A stretch of DNA of 56,121 bases, taken from contig NZ_JAOWLB010000026.1 in assembly GCF_025751555.1 (NCBI RefSeq), positions 1-56,121 of the forward strand, written 5' to 3'. The notes under the pieces are model-generated. The model ran no database searches, was not told the DNA's origin, and saw nothing but the letters and a program-made list of their open reading frames with translations. Shown here one piece after another: positions 9,477 to 18,600 of the stretch; position 1 is the first letter of the stretch; every line of letters starts with the position of its first letter. Source of the DNA: Ruegeria aquimaris (lineage in GTDB: Bacteria > Pseudomonadota > Alphaproteobacteria > Rhodobacterales > Rhodobacteraceae). The translations under genes were made by a program, and so were the position numbers.

Positions 9477-10784
9477 TCAGGTCATGCGCAAAGCCTTTCG
9501 AAACTGTCGTTGATCCTTCCAGCGATACCAGGCCACCGCCGCAGGCAGGAACCAGGGCTTGCCGCGATAGAGGGGCCGGGTGGGAAAGGGCAGACCGTCG
9601 AGCGCGGTTTGTCCCTCGGCCAGGCCCAACACCTTTTGCCCCGCGCGCATGCCCAGATAGGGCGCCATCGACACGCCCGATCCGCAATAGCCCATGGCGA
9701 AATGAATACCGTCCTGCACCCCGGTATGGGCCAATTCGTCGAAGCTGTAGGCGACCGTACCGCTCCAGGCATGGCTCAGCGCGACGTTTTCCAACTGGGG
9801 AAAGATACGGCACATGTCCTGCCGCAGCCGGGCCGCCCCGGCCAGCGCCGTGGTTTCCGAGGCCGAGACACGCCCCCCGAACAGCACCCGCCGCCGGTCG
9901 GGCGAGGCGCGATAATAATAGACCACCTTGCAGGTGTCGCTGGCGATCCGGTCGCCGGGGAACAGTTCGTCAATGGTCGCTTCGGGCAGCTCCTCGGTGG
10001 CGATGATATAGCTGCCGATCGGGATCACCCGGCGCTGCAACCATGGCGTCAGCGCGGTGGTGTAACCATTGGTGGCGACGATCACATCGCGCGCCTCGAC
10101 CACACCCTTGACGGTCTCGACCCGGAACCCTGTTCCGGAACGGGTGATCGCGCCAACCCGACACTGGCCCACCACCTCCACCCCGGCCCCGATAGCAAGG
10201 CGCAGCAATTCGCGGTGAAACTTGCCCGGATGCAGCGAGCAATGCGCAGAAAACACCACGCCGCCGAAATAGGCATCGGTGCCCAATTGGCGGCGCTGCT
10301 CGGATCGCGGCACGGCAAAGCTTTCGATGCCTTCCTGCTGGCGCAGCTTCTCGGCATCGCGCGCCAAATCCTCGTAATGGCCCGGCGTATGCGCCGCATG
10401 AAACCGCCCGACCCGGCGGAAATCGCAGTCGAGTCCCTCGCGGGAAACAAACTCGCCGATCCAGCGCAGCGCATTGGCACCCTCGGCCCGGATGCCCCGC
10501 GCCCGCTCCAACCCGAATTTCGCGGTCAGCTTTTCCAGCGAAGGTTTCACGCTTGTGCTGATCTGGCCGCCATTGCGGCTGCTGCACCCATAGCCCGGAT
10601 CCTCGGCATCCACGACCAGCGTCGAGCGACCGCCGCGCGCCGTGGTCAGCGCCGCGCTCAGCCCGGTATAGCCCGCGCCGACGATCAGCACATCGACCTT
10701 GGCCGATGGCCGGTCCGGCAAGGTCGGCATGGCGCCGACCTGATCGTGCCAGAATGGCGTCTGCCTGATGCTCGAAAGTGGCAT
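9477..10784 (-). CDS. FAD-dependent amine oxidoreductase, PuuB-like
   Basis: A 435-residue flavoprotein, second DAO-family member of the operon. The dinucleotide fold DVLIVGAGYTGLSAALTTAR lies near residues 31-50, then GYGCSSRNGGQISTSVKP, and a C-terminal block GYCGSGVSMAPYLGMRAGQK. In the PuuB group such enzymes oxidise gamma-glutamylputrescine or similar secondary amines. It is only distantly similar to the flavoprotein at 3959, so the two likely act on different intermediates rather than being a recent duplicate. I chose the ATG at 10784; an in-frame ATG at 10874 exists, but it would extend into the MocR-proximal regulatory sequence and gives no domain. Confidence 0.85.
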   Translation of the reverse strand: MPLSSIRQTPFWHDQVGAMPTLPDRPSAKVDVLIVGAGYTGLSAALTTARGGRSTLVVDAEDPGYGCSSRNGGQISTSVKPSLEKLTAKFGLERARGIRAEGANALRWIGEFVSREGLDCDFRRVGRFHAAHTPGHYEDLARDAEKLRQQEGIESFAVPRSEQRRQLGTDAYFGGVVFSAHCSLHPGKFHRELLRLAIGAGVEVVGQCRVGAITRSGTGFRVETVKGVVEARDVIVATNGYTTALTPWLQRRVIPIGSYIIATEELPEATIDELFPGDRIASDTCKVVYYYRASPDRRRVLFGGRVSASETTALAGAARLRQDMCRIFPQLENVALSHAWSGTVAYSFDELAHTGVQDGIHFAMGYCGSGVSMAPYLGMRAGQKVLGLAEGQTALDGLPFPTRPLYRGKPWFLPAAVAWYRWKDQRQFRKALRMT

Positions 10785-10860
10785 TTGCTCGACCGCGATG
10801 CTCCCTTCAGCCGCGGCAGGACATGCCCCACCCGCTGGCCTCGACGGAAACGCTAGGGCA

Positions 10861-10909
10861 GTATTGGCACACAATTCATATCCAATATCACAAAAACGTC
10901 ATACCAATT
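10861..10909 (-). promoter_or_regulatory. candidate operator/promoter with TATTGG-type repeats
   Basis: Between the MocR gene and the PuuB-like gene lie TATTGG (10862-10867), CCAATA (10882-10887) and ATACCAATT (10901-10909). Read on the minus strand this gives AATTGGTAT and ATATTGGATAT as spaced direct repeats, plus an inverted pair with a 14-base spacer. AATTGGT also occurs at 12396-12405 in front of the MocR gene. MocR regulators usually bind spaced direct repeats near their own genes, so these are candidate sites; not proven. Confidence 0.4.
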
Positions 10910-12385
10910 CTAACGCAGGGCCGGCAACTCGCGCAGGATGCTCATGCCGCGCACGATATCCTCGGGCGCAGCACAGCCAAAGCCAAAGACAAGACCGGAT
11001 TGCAAAATTGGCGACAGACAATAGCGCCCCAGCGGCGCCAGGGTCACCCCCTGCTCGGCCGCCTGCGCAACCACCTCTGCCTCGTCCACGCCTGCGCTCA
11101 GAAAAGCGGGCGTGTGAAACCCGCTGGTCGTTTCTTGCAGGCGGATGCTGTCGGGCAGGTCGCGCGCGGCCTCCAGCAAGGCCTCGTAACGCGCCTTGTA
11201 AAGCTGCCGCATCAGCCGGATATGGGTGGCGAAATGCCCCTCGTCCATGAACTCGGCCACGATCGCCTGTGTCGCAGTCGACGGCCCGCTGGCCCAGGTA
11301 TTGAAAATGCCATCAAAGGCCGCGACCATCCGCTCGGGCACCAGCACAAACCCCAGCCGCAGCGACGGGAATAGCGATTTCGAGAAGGTGCCGACATAGA
11401 GAACCCGCCCATTGGCGTCGATACTGTGCAGCGCCGGGCGCGGCGCGTTACCAAAGTAGAACTCGCCGTCATAGTCATCCTCGATGATCAGCGCCTGCGC
11501 CTGTTCGGCGGCCTGCAACAGCTCCAGCCGCCGGGGCAGCGACATGACATGACCCAGCGGCTGCTGGTGCGAGGGCGTGACAAAGGCCAGCCGGAAATGC
11601 GGCGCCTTGGCCAACCCGTCAGACACCACCATGCCCTGCGCATCCACATCCACAGGCACCAGTTCGGCCCCTTCGGACAACAGCGCATTGCGCGCGCCCG
11701 AGGCGCCGGGGTTCTCCATCCAGACCCGGTCACCCGGATTGAGCAAGAGCCGCCCGATCAGCGAAAACGCATGTTGCGCGCCCGAGGTGATGAACACCTG
11801 CTCGGGGTCACAGCGGATGCCCTTGAGCGCGCTCAGATGGGTGGCAATCGCCCGGCGCAGTGCGGCCAGTCCCTTGGGCTGACCATAGCCCATGACGTCG
11901 CCGCGCCCGCCCCGCAGGTGCCGCGCCGACAGCCGTGCCCAATGCGCCATCGGAAAGGCATCGAGCGCCGGCAGCGCGGTGACAAAGGCGCGCGGCTTGT
12001 GCGGCAACCACGCGCGCTGGGCATAGGCGCCCTGCGCGTGGCTGATGACATAAGACAGCCTGGGCTCGCGACCGGCACTGACCGCCCCCTGACTGGGGGC
12101 GGTTACGCTCTGGTCCTCCAGTGTTTCGCTGACATATGTCCCCGCCCCGATGCGCGACACCAGCATGCCTTCGGCCACCAGCCGGTCGATGGCGTCGATC
12201 ACCGTTGTGCGCGACACGCCCACCTCCTTGGCCAGCGTCCGGGTCGCCGGCAGCCGCTCACCCGCGCGCAGGGCGCCCGACAGGATCATGTCGCGCAGCG
12301 CCATGTAGAGCTGAACGCTGACACTGCGCCTGAGCGTCCGGTCCAGCCGGATCGAGGACAGCAAGGCGCCTGCGGCATGTTTCAC
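10910..12385 (-). CDS. MocR-family transcriptional regulator (GntR HTH plus aminotransferase-like domain)
   Basis: A 491-residue two-domain regulator. The N-terminal winged helix of the GntR type spans about residues 20-85 (RAGERLPATRTLAKEVGVSR, then VIDAIDRLVAEGMLVSRIGA). The C-terminal fold-type I aminotransferase domain carries IIEDDYDGEFYF and the PLP-binding lysine in GTFSKSLFPSLRLGF. MocR proteins sense amines or amino acids through PLP and control catabolic or transport genes. It heads the minus operon that runs to 2314 and diverges from the enolase-superfamily gene at 12505, so both are likely targets. Length and motifs are complete. Confidence 0.93.
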   Translation of the reverse strand: MKHAAGALLSSIRLDRTLRRSVSVQLYMALRDMILSGALRAGERLPATRTLAKEVGVSRTTVIDAIDRLVAEGMLVSRIGAGTYVSETLEDQSVTAPSQGAVSAGREPRLSYVISHAQGAYAQRAWLPHKPRAFVTALPALDAFPMAHWARLSARHLRGGRGDVMGYGQPKGLAALRRAIATHLSALKGIRCDPEQVFITSGAQHAFSLIGRLLLNPGDRVWMENPGASGARNALLSEGAELVPVDVDAQGMVVSDGLAKAPHFRLAFVTPSHQQPLGHVMSLPRRLELLQAAEQAQALIIEDDYDGEFYFGNAPRPALHSIDANGRVLYVGTFSKSLFPSLRLGFVLVPERMVAAFDGIFNTWASGPSTATQAIVAEFMDEGHFATHIRLMRQLYKARYEALLEAARDLPDSIRLQETTSGFHTPAFLSAGVDEAEVVAQAAEQGVTLAPLGRYCLSPILQSGLVFGFGCAAPEDIVRGMSILRELPALR

Positions 12386-12504
12386 GGGCAGCCCCCTTAA
12401 TTGGTCTGGCGAAAATGTCGAAATGGATATACCTGCCAGCCCGATTTTTCTCCAGCCTTTTTACAACACCCGTCCGCCCCGGTCGGCCAAACCCGGAAAA
12501 TCAC
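12386..12504. promoter_or_regulatory. divergent promoter region between mocR and the enolase-superfamily gene
   Basis: A 119-base divergent intergenic region containing AATTGGTCTGG at about 12396-12406, matching the AATTGGT motif downstream of mocR at 10903-10909. This is the natural place for autoregulation and for control of the enzyme at 12505. No clear -35/-10 pair could be fixed by eye. Confidence 0.4.
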
Positions 12505-13608
12505 ATGAAGCTTGCCAAACTCGAAACCTTCTCCACCCCATATGTCTGCTTCGTCCGGGCCACCGCCGAGGACGGCGCGCAGGGCTGGGGGCAAGTGGCG
12601 CCCTACTACGCCGACATCACCGCGCAGGTGCTGCACCGGCAGGTCGCGCCCTACGCGCTGGGGATGGACTGCACAGAGATCGACGCCATGCTCGACATCG
12701 TGCGCGACCGCGAGCACAAGTTCCCGGGCTCGTACCTGCGCCGGGCGATGGGCGGGGTCGACACCGCGCTCTGGGACATGCACGGGCGGCGCGCGGGCAA
12801 ACCGGTCTGCGAACTGATCGGCGGCACGCCCGGACCGGTGCGCGCCTATGGCTCGTCGATGAAACGCGACATCACGCCGGTGGACGAGGCCGCGCGGCTT
12901 GCGCGCCTCCGCGACGAACTGGGCTTTGACGCCTTCAAATTCCGTATCGGCGCCGAGGTCGGCCGCGACCAGGATGAATGGCCCGGCCGCACCGAAGAGA
13001 TCGTGCCGACCATGCGCCGCGCCATGGGCGACGATGTGGCGCTGCTCGTCGATGCCAATTCCTGCTACTCCCCCCCCCGCGCCATCGAGGTCGGGCGGAT
13101 GCTGGAACAGCACGGCATCTCGCATTACGAGGAACCCTGCCCCTATTGGGAGTTTGAGCAGACCCGCGAAGTGACCGAGGCGCTCGACATCGACGTCACC
13201 GGCGGCGAGCAGGACTGCATGATGGAGCGCTGGCAGACGATGATCCGCGACCGTGTGGTCGACGTACTCCAGCCCGACATCTGCTACATCGGCGGCATTG
13301 CGCGCACCCTGCGCGTGGCCCGCATGGCCGAGGCTTCCGGGATGCCGATTACGCCGCACGCGGCCAACCTGTCGATGGTGACGCTTTTCACCATGCACCT
13401 CTTGCGCGCGATCCCCAATGCCGGGAAATACCTGGAGTTTTCGATCGAGGGACTGGATTACTATCCCTGGCAACAGGGGCTGTTCCTGTCCGATCCCTAT
13501 GTCATCACCGATGGTCAGGCCACGGTCACCAACGCCCCCGGCTGGGGGGTCGAGATCAACCCCGACTGGCTGGACCGTTCTGCCTATCAGGTCAGCGAAA
13601 TGCCCTGA
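12505..13608 (+). CDS. mandelate racemase/muconate lactonizing enzyme family protein
   Basis: A 367-residue enolase-superfamily enzyme. The N-terminal capping domain is followed by a TIM barrel with AFKFRIG near residue 155 (Lys of the K-x-K/R motif), metal ligands in VDANSCY (Asp), HYEEPCP (Glu) and VTGGEQD (Glu), and a His in PITPHAANLS near residue 290 as the opposite-face base. Such enzymes abstract a proton next to a carboxylate, leading to racemisation, epimerisation or dehydration; which one cannot be told. The start at 12505 begins the capping domain; an upstream ATG at 12415 would add an unlikely tail. It is transcribed away from mocR and ends 6 bases before the convergent Ntn hydrolase gene. 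Epimerisation of an imported amino-acid or dipeptide-like acid is inference from context. Confidence 0.9.
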   Translation: MKLAKLETFSTPYVCFVRATAEDGAQGWGQVAPYYADITAQVLHRQVAPYALGMDCTEIDAMLDIVRDREHKFPGSYLRRAMGGVDTALWDMHGRRAGKPVCELIGGTPGPVRAYGSSMKRDITPVDEAARLARLRDELGFDAFKFRIGAEVGRDQDEWPGRTEEIVPTMRRAMGDDVALLVDANSCYSPPRAIEVGRMLEQHGISHYEEPCPYWEFEQTREVTEALDIDVTGGEQDCMMERWQTMIRDRVVDVLQPDICYIGGIARTLRVARMAEASGMPITPHAANLSMVTLFTMHLLRAIPNAGKYLEFSIEGLDYYPWQQGLFLSDPYVITDGQATVTNAPGWGVEINPDWLDRSAYQVSEMP

Positions 13609-13614
13609 CCGCGG

Positions 13615-15045
13615 TCACCAGATCTGCCCGAACCCCGCCGGACGGTCGGGCGCCGGGTGCGGCCCCACGTCCGTCAGTTGTGCCGCCAGCCCCGCCGCCA
13701 GATCGCGCACCAGCGCCAGCGCGGCGCTCAGTTCATTGTTGGCAAAGCTCTCAAGGACCTTCATAACCTCTGCCGCGCAACCGCCCTCCACAGCCAGTTC
13801 CGCCACCTTCAGATGCGCCGCGACCAACGCGTCTAGACGCGCCTCGCGGCGGGCAAAGGCGCCGTGCACCGGCGCCAGCGCACCTTCACCTGTCAACTGC
13901 ATCAGGTACATCAACCGCTTGCAGTCCTGGAACGCCCCGACCGTGGTCTCATGCCGCTGCGGCACCAGCGATACCGTGTCCCTGCCGCCGCTCACCGCCT
14001 TGCGCAGGTCCATGAACCGATGCGACTCGCCCGTGGTCAGATAGCGGTGCGGCCCGAATTCCGCCGGGATACTTTCCTGCCCCAGGAACACCGGCGAAAA
14101 CGGCGCCGCCAGCGCGCCGCAGGCAGCGTGCCACATAGGCACCAGCCCGGGGTTTGCTGTACGCACCAGCGGCACCACCTGGCCGTATCCCGCCGTGTCC
14201 CCGGTCAATCTCTCGGTGCGGACGGCCCAGATCATATCCTCCAGCCCGATCTTCTCGGGCCGGACGGCGCGTGCCTGCATCTCCGCCTCGATCCAGCGGA
14301 TACCCTCCCAACGCCCCTTGCCGTCGCCATAGATCGCATTTGCATCAAACGGCCCCTGGTCGTACCAACCCTGCTCACGCGCAAAGCTGACAAAATTCGG
14401 CGACCACAGGAAATCTGGGTGAGCGGGTTCATGCACCGGCACCTCCAACACATAACCCGGGCGCGAGGCGCGTATGCTGTCGGGCCCCAGCCGCTCGGCC
14501 ACCCACAGCCCCTGCCCGCCCGCGAACTGGATCATCACCCAGGCCTCGTCGGCATCGGCAAAGAGATGCGAGTTGCCGCCATAGCTGGCCTCGCCATGTT
14601 CCGCGATCAGCGCCGCACAGAGTTCTACCGCCCCACGCGCGCTGGTGGCGCGCTCCAGCACCGTGCGCGCCAGATCGCTATAGGTGAACCCGCGCTGGTC
14701 CCGGGGCGTCATCTCGCGCAGTTCGGCCCGCGAGGTCGACCAGACATCGCGCACCGCAACGCCCGCTGCGTTAACCCCGCCATTGGTGATTGGCGCCGGA
14801 ACGCCCAGGTAATAGGAATAGCTCACCCGCATATGGCGCAGCGTTTGCGCCGCCTGCGGCACCGCGATGCGCTGCCCCGGCATGTCGGCGCCCGGCCCGA
14901 CGCCCACCTCGATGGTCGCGCCCTCCGGGTGATCGGCGGCCGGCACGATCTCCAGCCAGTGCGACGATGGTTCATCGCCATAGCCTGCCAGCCAGGCATG
15001 CCCCGTCCGGCTGTGGTTCCGTCCCACATAGATTGCATAGCTCAC
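13615..15045 (-). CDS. C69-like Ntn hydrolase (dipeptidase family) with Ser at the nucleophile position
   Basis: A 476-residue protein resembling C69-family dipeptidases: SYAIYVGRNHSRTGHAWLAG at the N-terminus, APITNGGVNAAGVAVRDVWS near 90-110, YGGNSHLFADADEAWVMIQF near 170-190 and RLGPDSIRASRPGYVLEVPV. In the family the nucleophile is usually a Cys at the processed N-terminus; here the first residue after the initiator is Ser. The GTG start at 15043-15045 overlaps the amidohydrolase stop (GTGA), which fixes this start. It is the last gene of the dipeptide-transport operon and likely cleaves the imported amide or dipeptide in the cytoplasm. Function beyond amide hydrolysis is not determined, and the Ser might make it inactive or a Ser-type Ntn enzyme. 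Confidence 0.8.
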   Translation of the reverse strand: MSYAIYVGRNHSRTGHAWLAGYGDEPSSHWLEIVPAADHPEGATIEVGVGPGADMPGQRIAVPQAAQTLRHMRVSYSYYLGVPAPITNGGVNAAGVAVRDVWSTSRAELREMTPRDQRGFTYSDLARTVLERATSARGAVELCAALIAEHGEASYGGNSHLFADADEAWVMIQFAGGQGLWVAERLGPDSIRASRPGYVLEVPVHEPAHPDFLWSPNFVSFAREQGWYDQGPFDANAIYGDGKGRWEGIRWIEAEMQARAVRPEKIGLEDMIWAVRTERLTGDTAGYGQVVPLVRTANPGLVPMWHAACGALAAPFSPVFLGQESIPAEFGPHRYLTTGESHRFMDLRKAVSGGRDTVSLVPQRHETTVGAFQDCKRLMYLMQLTGEGALAPVHGAFARREARLDALVAAHLKVAELAVEGGCAAEVMKVLESFANNELSAALALVRDLAAGLAAQLTDVGPHPAPDRPAGFGQIW

Positions 15046-16652
15046 GCCGGTTCTCCAACCTTTGGCCGGTGGCACAGGTACACCCGCTCCCCCCGCCGCC
15101 ATGTTTCGCTGACCCCGATCGCACCAATGGTTTCGGGCCGTTCCAACGGGTTATCGTCCAGAATGACCAGATCCGCCAGCTTGCCCACCTCGATCGAGCC
15201 GCGCTCGTGCTCGCGGAACACCTGCCAGGCGGCGTCGATCGTGTGGGCCCGCAGCGCGGTCATCACATCCACCCGCTGTTCCGGCCCCAGCACCCGGCCC
15301 GACCGGCTGCGCCGATTGACCGTCGTCTCGACCAGCCGCAAGGGCCGCGTCGGCGTCACCGAAGCGTCGTTATGGATGGTGAACCGCACCCCTTCCGCCT
15401 TGGCCCACCCGGTGGGAGAGATATGCACTGCCCGCGCGGGCCCTAGGATCTCGTCGTGATGCTGGTCGCCCCAGACCTCGACATGCGCCGGAAAGAAGCT
15501 CACCGTCACACCCAGCGCGACACAGCGCGCCAGCTGGTCGCGCCGCATCACCTGGCCGTGGATGATCGTGTGCCGGTGATCGGCGCGCGGATGCTCGGCC
15601 AGCGCCGCCGCCACCGCATCCAGGAACATGTCCGAGGCCGCATCGCCATTGCAATGGGTATGGATCTGGAACCCCAGCCGGTGCAGCCTGCACACCTCGG
15701 CCATCAGGGCATCGCGGTCGATATAGGCCAGCCCGTACTCGTCGCTGCCCAGATACGGCTCGGTCAAAAGCGCGGTGCGCATCAGGAAAGACCCATCCGC
15801 CAGCAGCTTGCGCGGCCCCAGCGCAATCGCCCCGTTGCCCGGCCACTGCGCGCCCAGCCCTTCACGCGAAAACGCGGGCTCGATCTCGGCCACCGGCAGC
15901 AGGATCAGGTCGATCCCCGGATCGCCGCCCGCAGCCACACCGGCAAAAAGCTCCAAGAGCGGTAAAGCCGTCCAGGCATTCTGCGCCAGCGTCACCCCCT
16001 GCGCCAGGTACTCCGCCCGCGCCGCCGCGAAACTGCGCGCGAAGGCATCCGCATCCAGCAGGAAATGCGTATCCCCCATCTCGCCCATCGCCGACAGGCC
16101 CTCGATCCCGCCGGTCAGACGCCCGGACCCGTCGCGCAGGTACCGCCCGCCCTCGGGGTCGGGTGTGCCCTCGCCGATCCCCTGCCGCATCAGCGCCGCC
16201 GAATTGGCCGCCCCGCAATGGCCCGAGGCATGGATGACCCAGATCGGGTGGTCGCGCGACACCGTGTCCAGCTCGTCGCGCGTCGGCAACCGCCGCTCGG
16301 CCAGCCGGCTTTCGTCCAGCGCCGCGCCCATCACCCAGTCGCCCACCGGTGTCCGCGCCACCCGGGCCGCGAGCCGGTGAAACACCTCCGCCAGATCGAC
16401 GCTTTCGGACAAATCGGCCCGCAACAGGCGCACCATCGCCGAATCCGGGAAATGCCCGTGCGGATCGATGAACGCCGGCAGCAACGTGCGCCCGGCCAGA
16501 TCGTGTTGCACCGCCTCGGGCAGGCTGCGGCGCAGCGCCTCCAGCGACCCGGTGGCAACGATCCGGTCGCCCCGGATCGCCACCGCTTCGGGCCGGGTAT
16601 CGCTGGCATCCATGCTCAGGATCGGGCCACCGGCAAAGATCACCCCGGTCAT
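15042..16652 (-). CDS. metal-dependent amidohydrolase (YtcJ-like)
   Basis: A 536-residue amidohydrolase-superfamily protein of the YtcJ/ exoenzyme type. The metal site begins at LLPAFIDPHGHFPDSAMVRL near residue 60 (H-x-H), with further His residues in GFQIHTHCNGDAASDMFLDA and HTIIHGQV, and Asp in FTIHNDASVTP. The C-terminal composite domain ends with GSIEVGKLADLVILDDNPL, the usual end of this group. These enzymes hydrolyse amides, ureas or cyclic amides. The start at 16652 overlaps the ATPase stop by four bases (ATGA); its own stop overlaps the next start by three. With the Ntn hydrolase it probably opens or deacylates the compound imported by the dipeptide-type transporter. Confidence 0.88.
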   Translation of the reverse strand: MTGVIFAGGPILSMDASDTRPEAVAIRGDRIVATGSLEALRRSLPEAVQHDLAGRTLLPAFIDPHGHFPDSAMVRLLRADLSESVDLAEVFHRLAARVARTPVGDWVMGAALDESRLAERRLPTRDELDTVSRDHPIWVIHASGHCGAANSAALMRQGIGEGTPDPEGGRYLRDGSGRLTGGIEGLSAMGEMGDTHFLLDADAFARSFAAARAEYLAQGVTLAQNAWTALPLLELFAGVAAGGDPGIDLILLPVAEIEPAFSREGLGAQWPGNGAIALGPRKLLADGSFLMRTALLTEPYLGSDEYGLAYIDRDALMAEVCRLHRLGFQIHTHCNGDAASDMFLDAVAAALAEHPRADHRHTIIHGQVMRRDQLARCVALGVTVSFFPAHVEVWGDQHHDEILGPARAVHISPTGWAKAEGVRFTIHNDASVTPTRPLRLVETTVNRRSRSGRVLGPEQRVDVMTALRAHTIDAAWQVFREHERGSIEVGKLADLVILDDNPLERPETIGAIGVSETWRRGERVYLCHRPKVGEPA

Positions 16653-17632
16653 GACGCGGCCGCCGCTGTGTCCCAGCCCGCCGGGAAATGGCACCGATGC
16701 GCCCCGCCCTTCGCCGCCTGCCAGCGCGGCACCTCGGTCGCGCAGCGCGGCTGCGCAAACGGGCAACGGGTGTGAAACTCGCAGCCCTTCGGCCGCCGCA
16801 GGATGCTCGGCGGCTCGCCCTGCAACTCGACCCGCATCAGCTGCGCGTCGGGGTCCGGTTCCGGGTTCGCCGCCAACAACGCGAGCGTATAGGGGTGCTG
16901 CGGCTTGGCGAATACCGCCTCGGTCTCGCCCTCCTCAACCAGCTTGCCCAGGTACATGATCCCCACCCGGTCGGTGATATGGCGCACCACGTTCAGGTTG
17001 TGGGTGATGATCATGATCGCCAGCCCCAGCTCGTCCTGAAGCCGGGCCAGCAGGTTCAGCATCTCGCCCTGGATCGACACATCGAGTCCCGCCGTCGGCT
17101 CGTCCGCGATCAGCAGTTTCGGGCTCAGCGCCAGCGCCCGCGCCACGCCCACGCGACGTGCCTGCCCGCCCGAGATCTGATAGGGATAGCGCGCCGCAAA
17201 CTCCGGCGGCAGGCCGACCATGGCCAACAATCGCCGCGCCTCCGCATCCAGATCGCGCTCGCGCATCCCCTGGATACGGAACGGCTCGGTGATCAGAGAC
17301 TTGACCGACAATCGCGGCGACAGCGAGCCGATCGGATCCTGGAACATCATCACGATCTCGCGCCGCAGCGGCCGGAACGCGCCCTCGGCCAGCCCGCGCA
17401 ACTCCTGCCCGCGATAGAGGATCGAGCCTTCGCTGGCATGGTGCAGCCCCGCCACCGCGCGCGCCAGCGTGGTCTTACCCGAGCCGCTCTCGCCAACGAT
17501 GCCATAGGTCTTGCCCTCCTCGACATTCAGGCTGACGCCCGACACAGCATCAATGCTCCCGGCCGAGGAGAACACAGCGCCCCTGACCCGGAACCGCACC
17601 ACGACATCGCGGATCTCAAGCAGCGCGTTCAT
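16649..17632 (-). CDS. dipeptide/oligopeptide ABC transporter ATP-binding protein, DppF-like
   Basis: A 327-residue ATPase. Walker A GESGSGKTTLARAVAG lies near residues 46-61, signature ISGGQARRVGVARALALS near 160, Walker B LLIADEPTAGLD, and switch His in IIITHNLNV-like text. The C-terminal oligopeptide-transporter domain has HPYTLALLAANPEPDP and the Cys cluster CEFHTRCPFAQPRC typical of Dpp/Opp ATPases (an Fe-S or metal site in some). ATG at 17630-17632 overlaps the stop of the preceding ATPase by four bases. The signature reads ISGGQARR rather than the common LSGGQRQR, which is usual for DppF relatives. Confidence 0.92.
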   Translation of the reverse strand: MNALLEIRDVVVRFRVRGAVFSSAGSIDAVSGVSLNVEEGKTYGIVGESGSGKTTLARAVAGLHHASEGSILYRGQELRGLAEGAFRPLRREIVMMFQDPIGSLSPRLSVKSLITEPFRIQGMRERDLDAEARRLLAMVGLPPEFAARYPYQISGGQARRVGVARALALSPKLLIADEPTAGLDVSIQGEMLNLLARLQDELGLAIMIITHNLNVVRHITDRVGIMYLGKLVEEGETEAVFAKPQHPYTLALLAANPEPDPDAQLMRVELQGEPPSILRRPKGCEFHTRCPFAQPRCATEVPRWQAAKGGAHRCHFPAGWDTAAAAS

Positions 17633-18600
17633 GCGGTTTCCCTTTCCGTGATCAGGTGACAGGCGGCGCGGTGGCCGTCTCCAGCCAGGGCCATCGTCGG
17701 GCGCGCGGCACAGGCCGCATGGCGCCTCTCGCAGCGGTCGGCAAAGATGCAGCCGCCCGGCAGGTTGACCAGATCGGGGATGTTGCCGGGAATGGTCGGC
17801 AACGCCCGGGTCTTCACCTTGATATGGCCCGGATCGCACTCCAGCAGCGCCCGCGTATAGGGATGCGCCGGGGCATGGAACACATCGCGCACCGAACCGG
17901 TCTCCACCACCTCGCCCGCATACATCACCACCACCTCGTCACAAAGCTCGGCAATCACCCCCAGATGGTGCGAGATGAACAGAACGCCGCATCCGATCTC
18001 GTCCTGCAACTCCCGCAGCCGCTTGATGATTTGCACCTCCAGCGTCGCATCCAGTGCCGTGGTCGGCTCATCCGCGATCAACAGTGCCGGTTTCGCCATC
18101 AGCGCCATAGCAATGGCGATCCGCTGCCGCATCCCGCCCGAAAACTCGAACGGATACTGGTTCAGCCGCGCCTCAGGGTCAGGAATGCCCACCAGCGCCA
18201 GCATCCGTTCGGCGCGCTGCCGCTTCTCGGCCCGGCTCAGCCGCTCGCGGTACTGGATGTCCATCATCTGCCGCCCCACGGTCAGAACAGGGTTGTGGGT
18301 CTGCATCGGATCCTGAAACACCATCGAGATCTGCGTCCCCCGCAGCGCGCGCATCTGCGCCTCGGTCTCGGCCAGCAGGTCACGCCCCTGAAACCGCACC
18401 TCGCCCGCACCGACCCGCGCATTGGGTGCCATCAGCCGGATGATCGCCGAGATCAGCGTGGACTTGCCACAGCCCGACTCCCCCACGATCCCCACGATCT
18501 TGCCCTCGGGCACCATCATCGACACGTCGCGCAAGGCCCGCAACTCGCCGCGCGGCGTGCTGTATCCAACCGACAGGCCACGAATGTCCAGAACCGCCAT
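17629..18600 (-). CDS. dipeptide/oligopeptide ABC transporter ATP-binding protein, DppD-like
   Basis: A 323-residue ATPase, partner of the DppF-like protein. Motifs: Walker A GESGCGKSTLISAIIR near residues 39-54, Q-loop in MVFQDPMQTHNPVLTVG, signature FSGGMRQRIAIAMALM, Walker B LLIADEPTTALD, switch His in LFISHHLGVIAELCD. The C-terminus has GGCIFADRCERRHAAC, the oligopeptide-ATPase Cys motif. The ATG at 18598-18600 shares one base with the TGA of the permease gene. The longer open frame upstream reads across the permease gene in another frame and is not coding. Confidence 0.92.
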   Translation of the reverse strand: MAVLDIRGLSVGYSTPRGELRALRDVSMMVPEGKIVGIVGESGCGKSTLISAIIRLMAPNARVGAGEVRFQGRDLLAETEAQMRALRGTQISMVFQDPMQTHNPVLTVGRQMMDIQYRERLSRAEKRQRAERMLALVGIPDPEARLNQYPFEFSGGMRQRIAIAMALMAKPALLIADEPTTALDATLEVQIIKRLRELQDEIGCGVLFISHHLGVIAELCDEVVVMYAGEVVETGSVRDVFHAPAHPYTRALLECDPGHIKVKTRALPTIPGNIPDLVNLPGGCIFADRCERRHAACAARPTMALAGDGHRAACHLITERETA

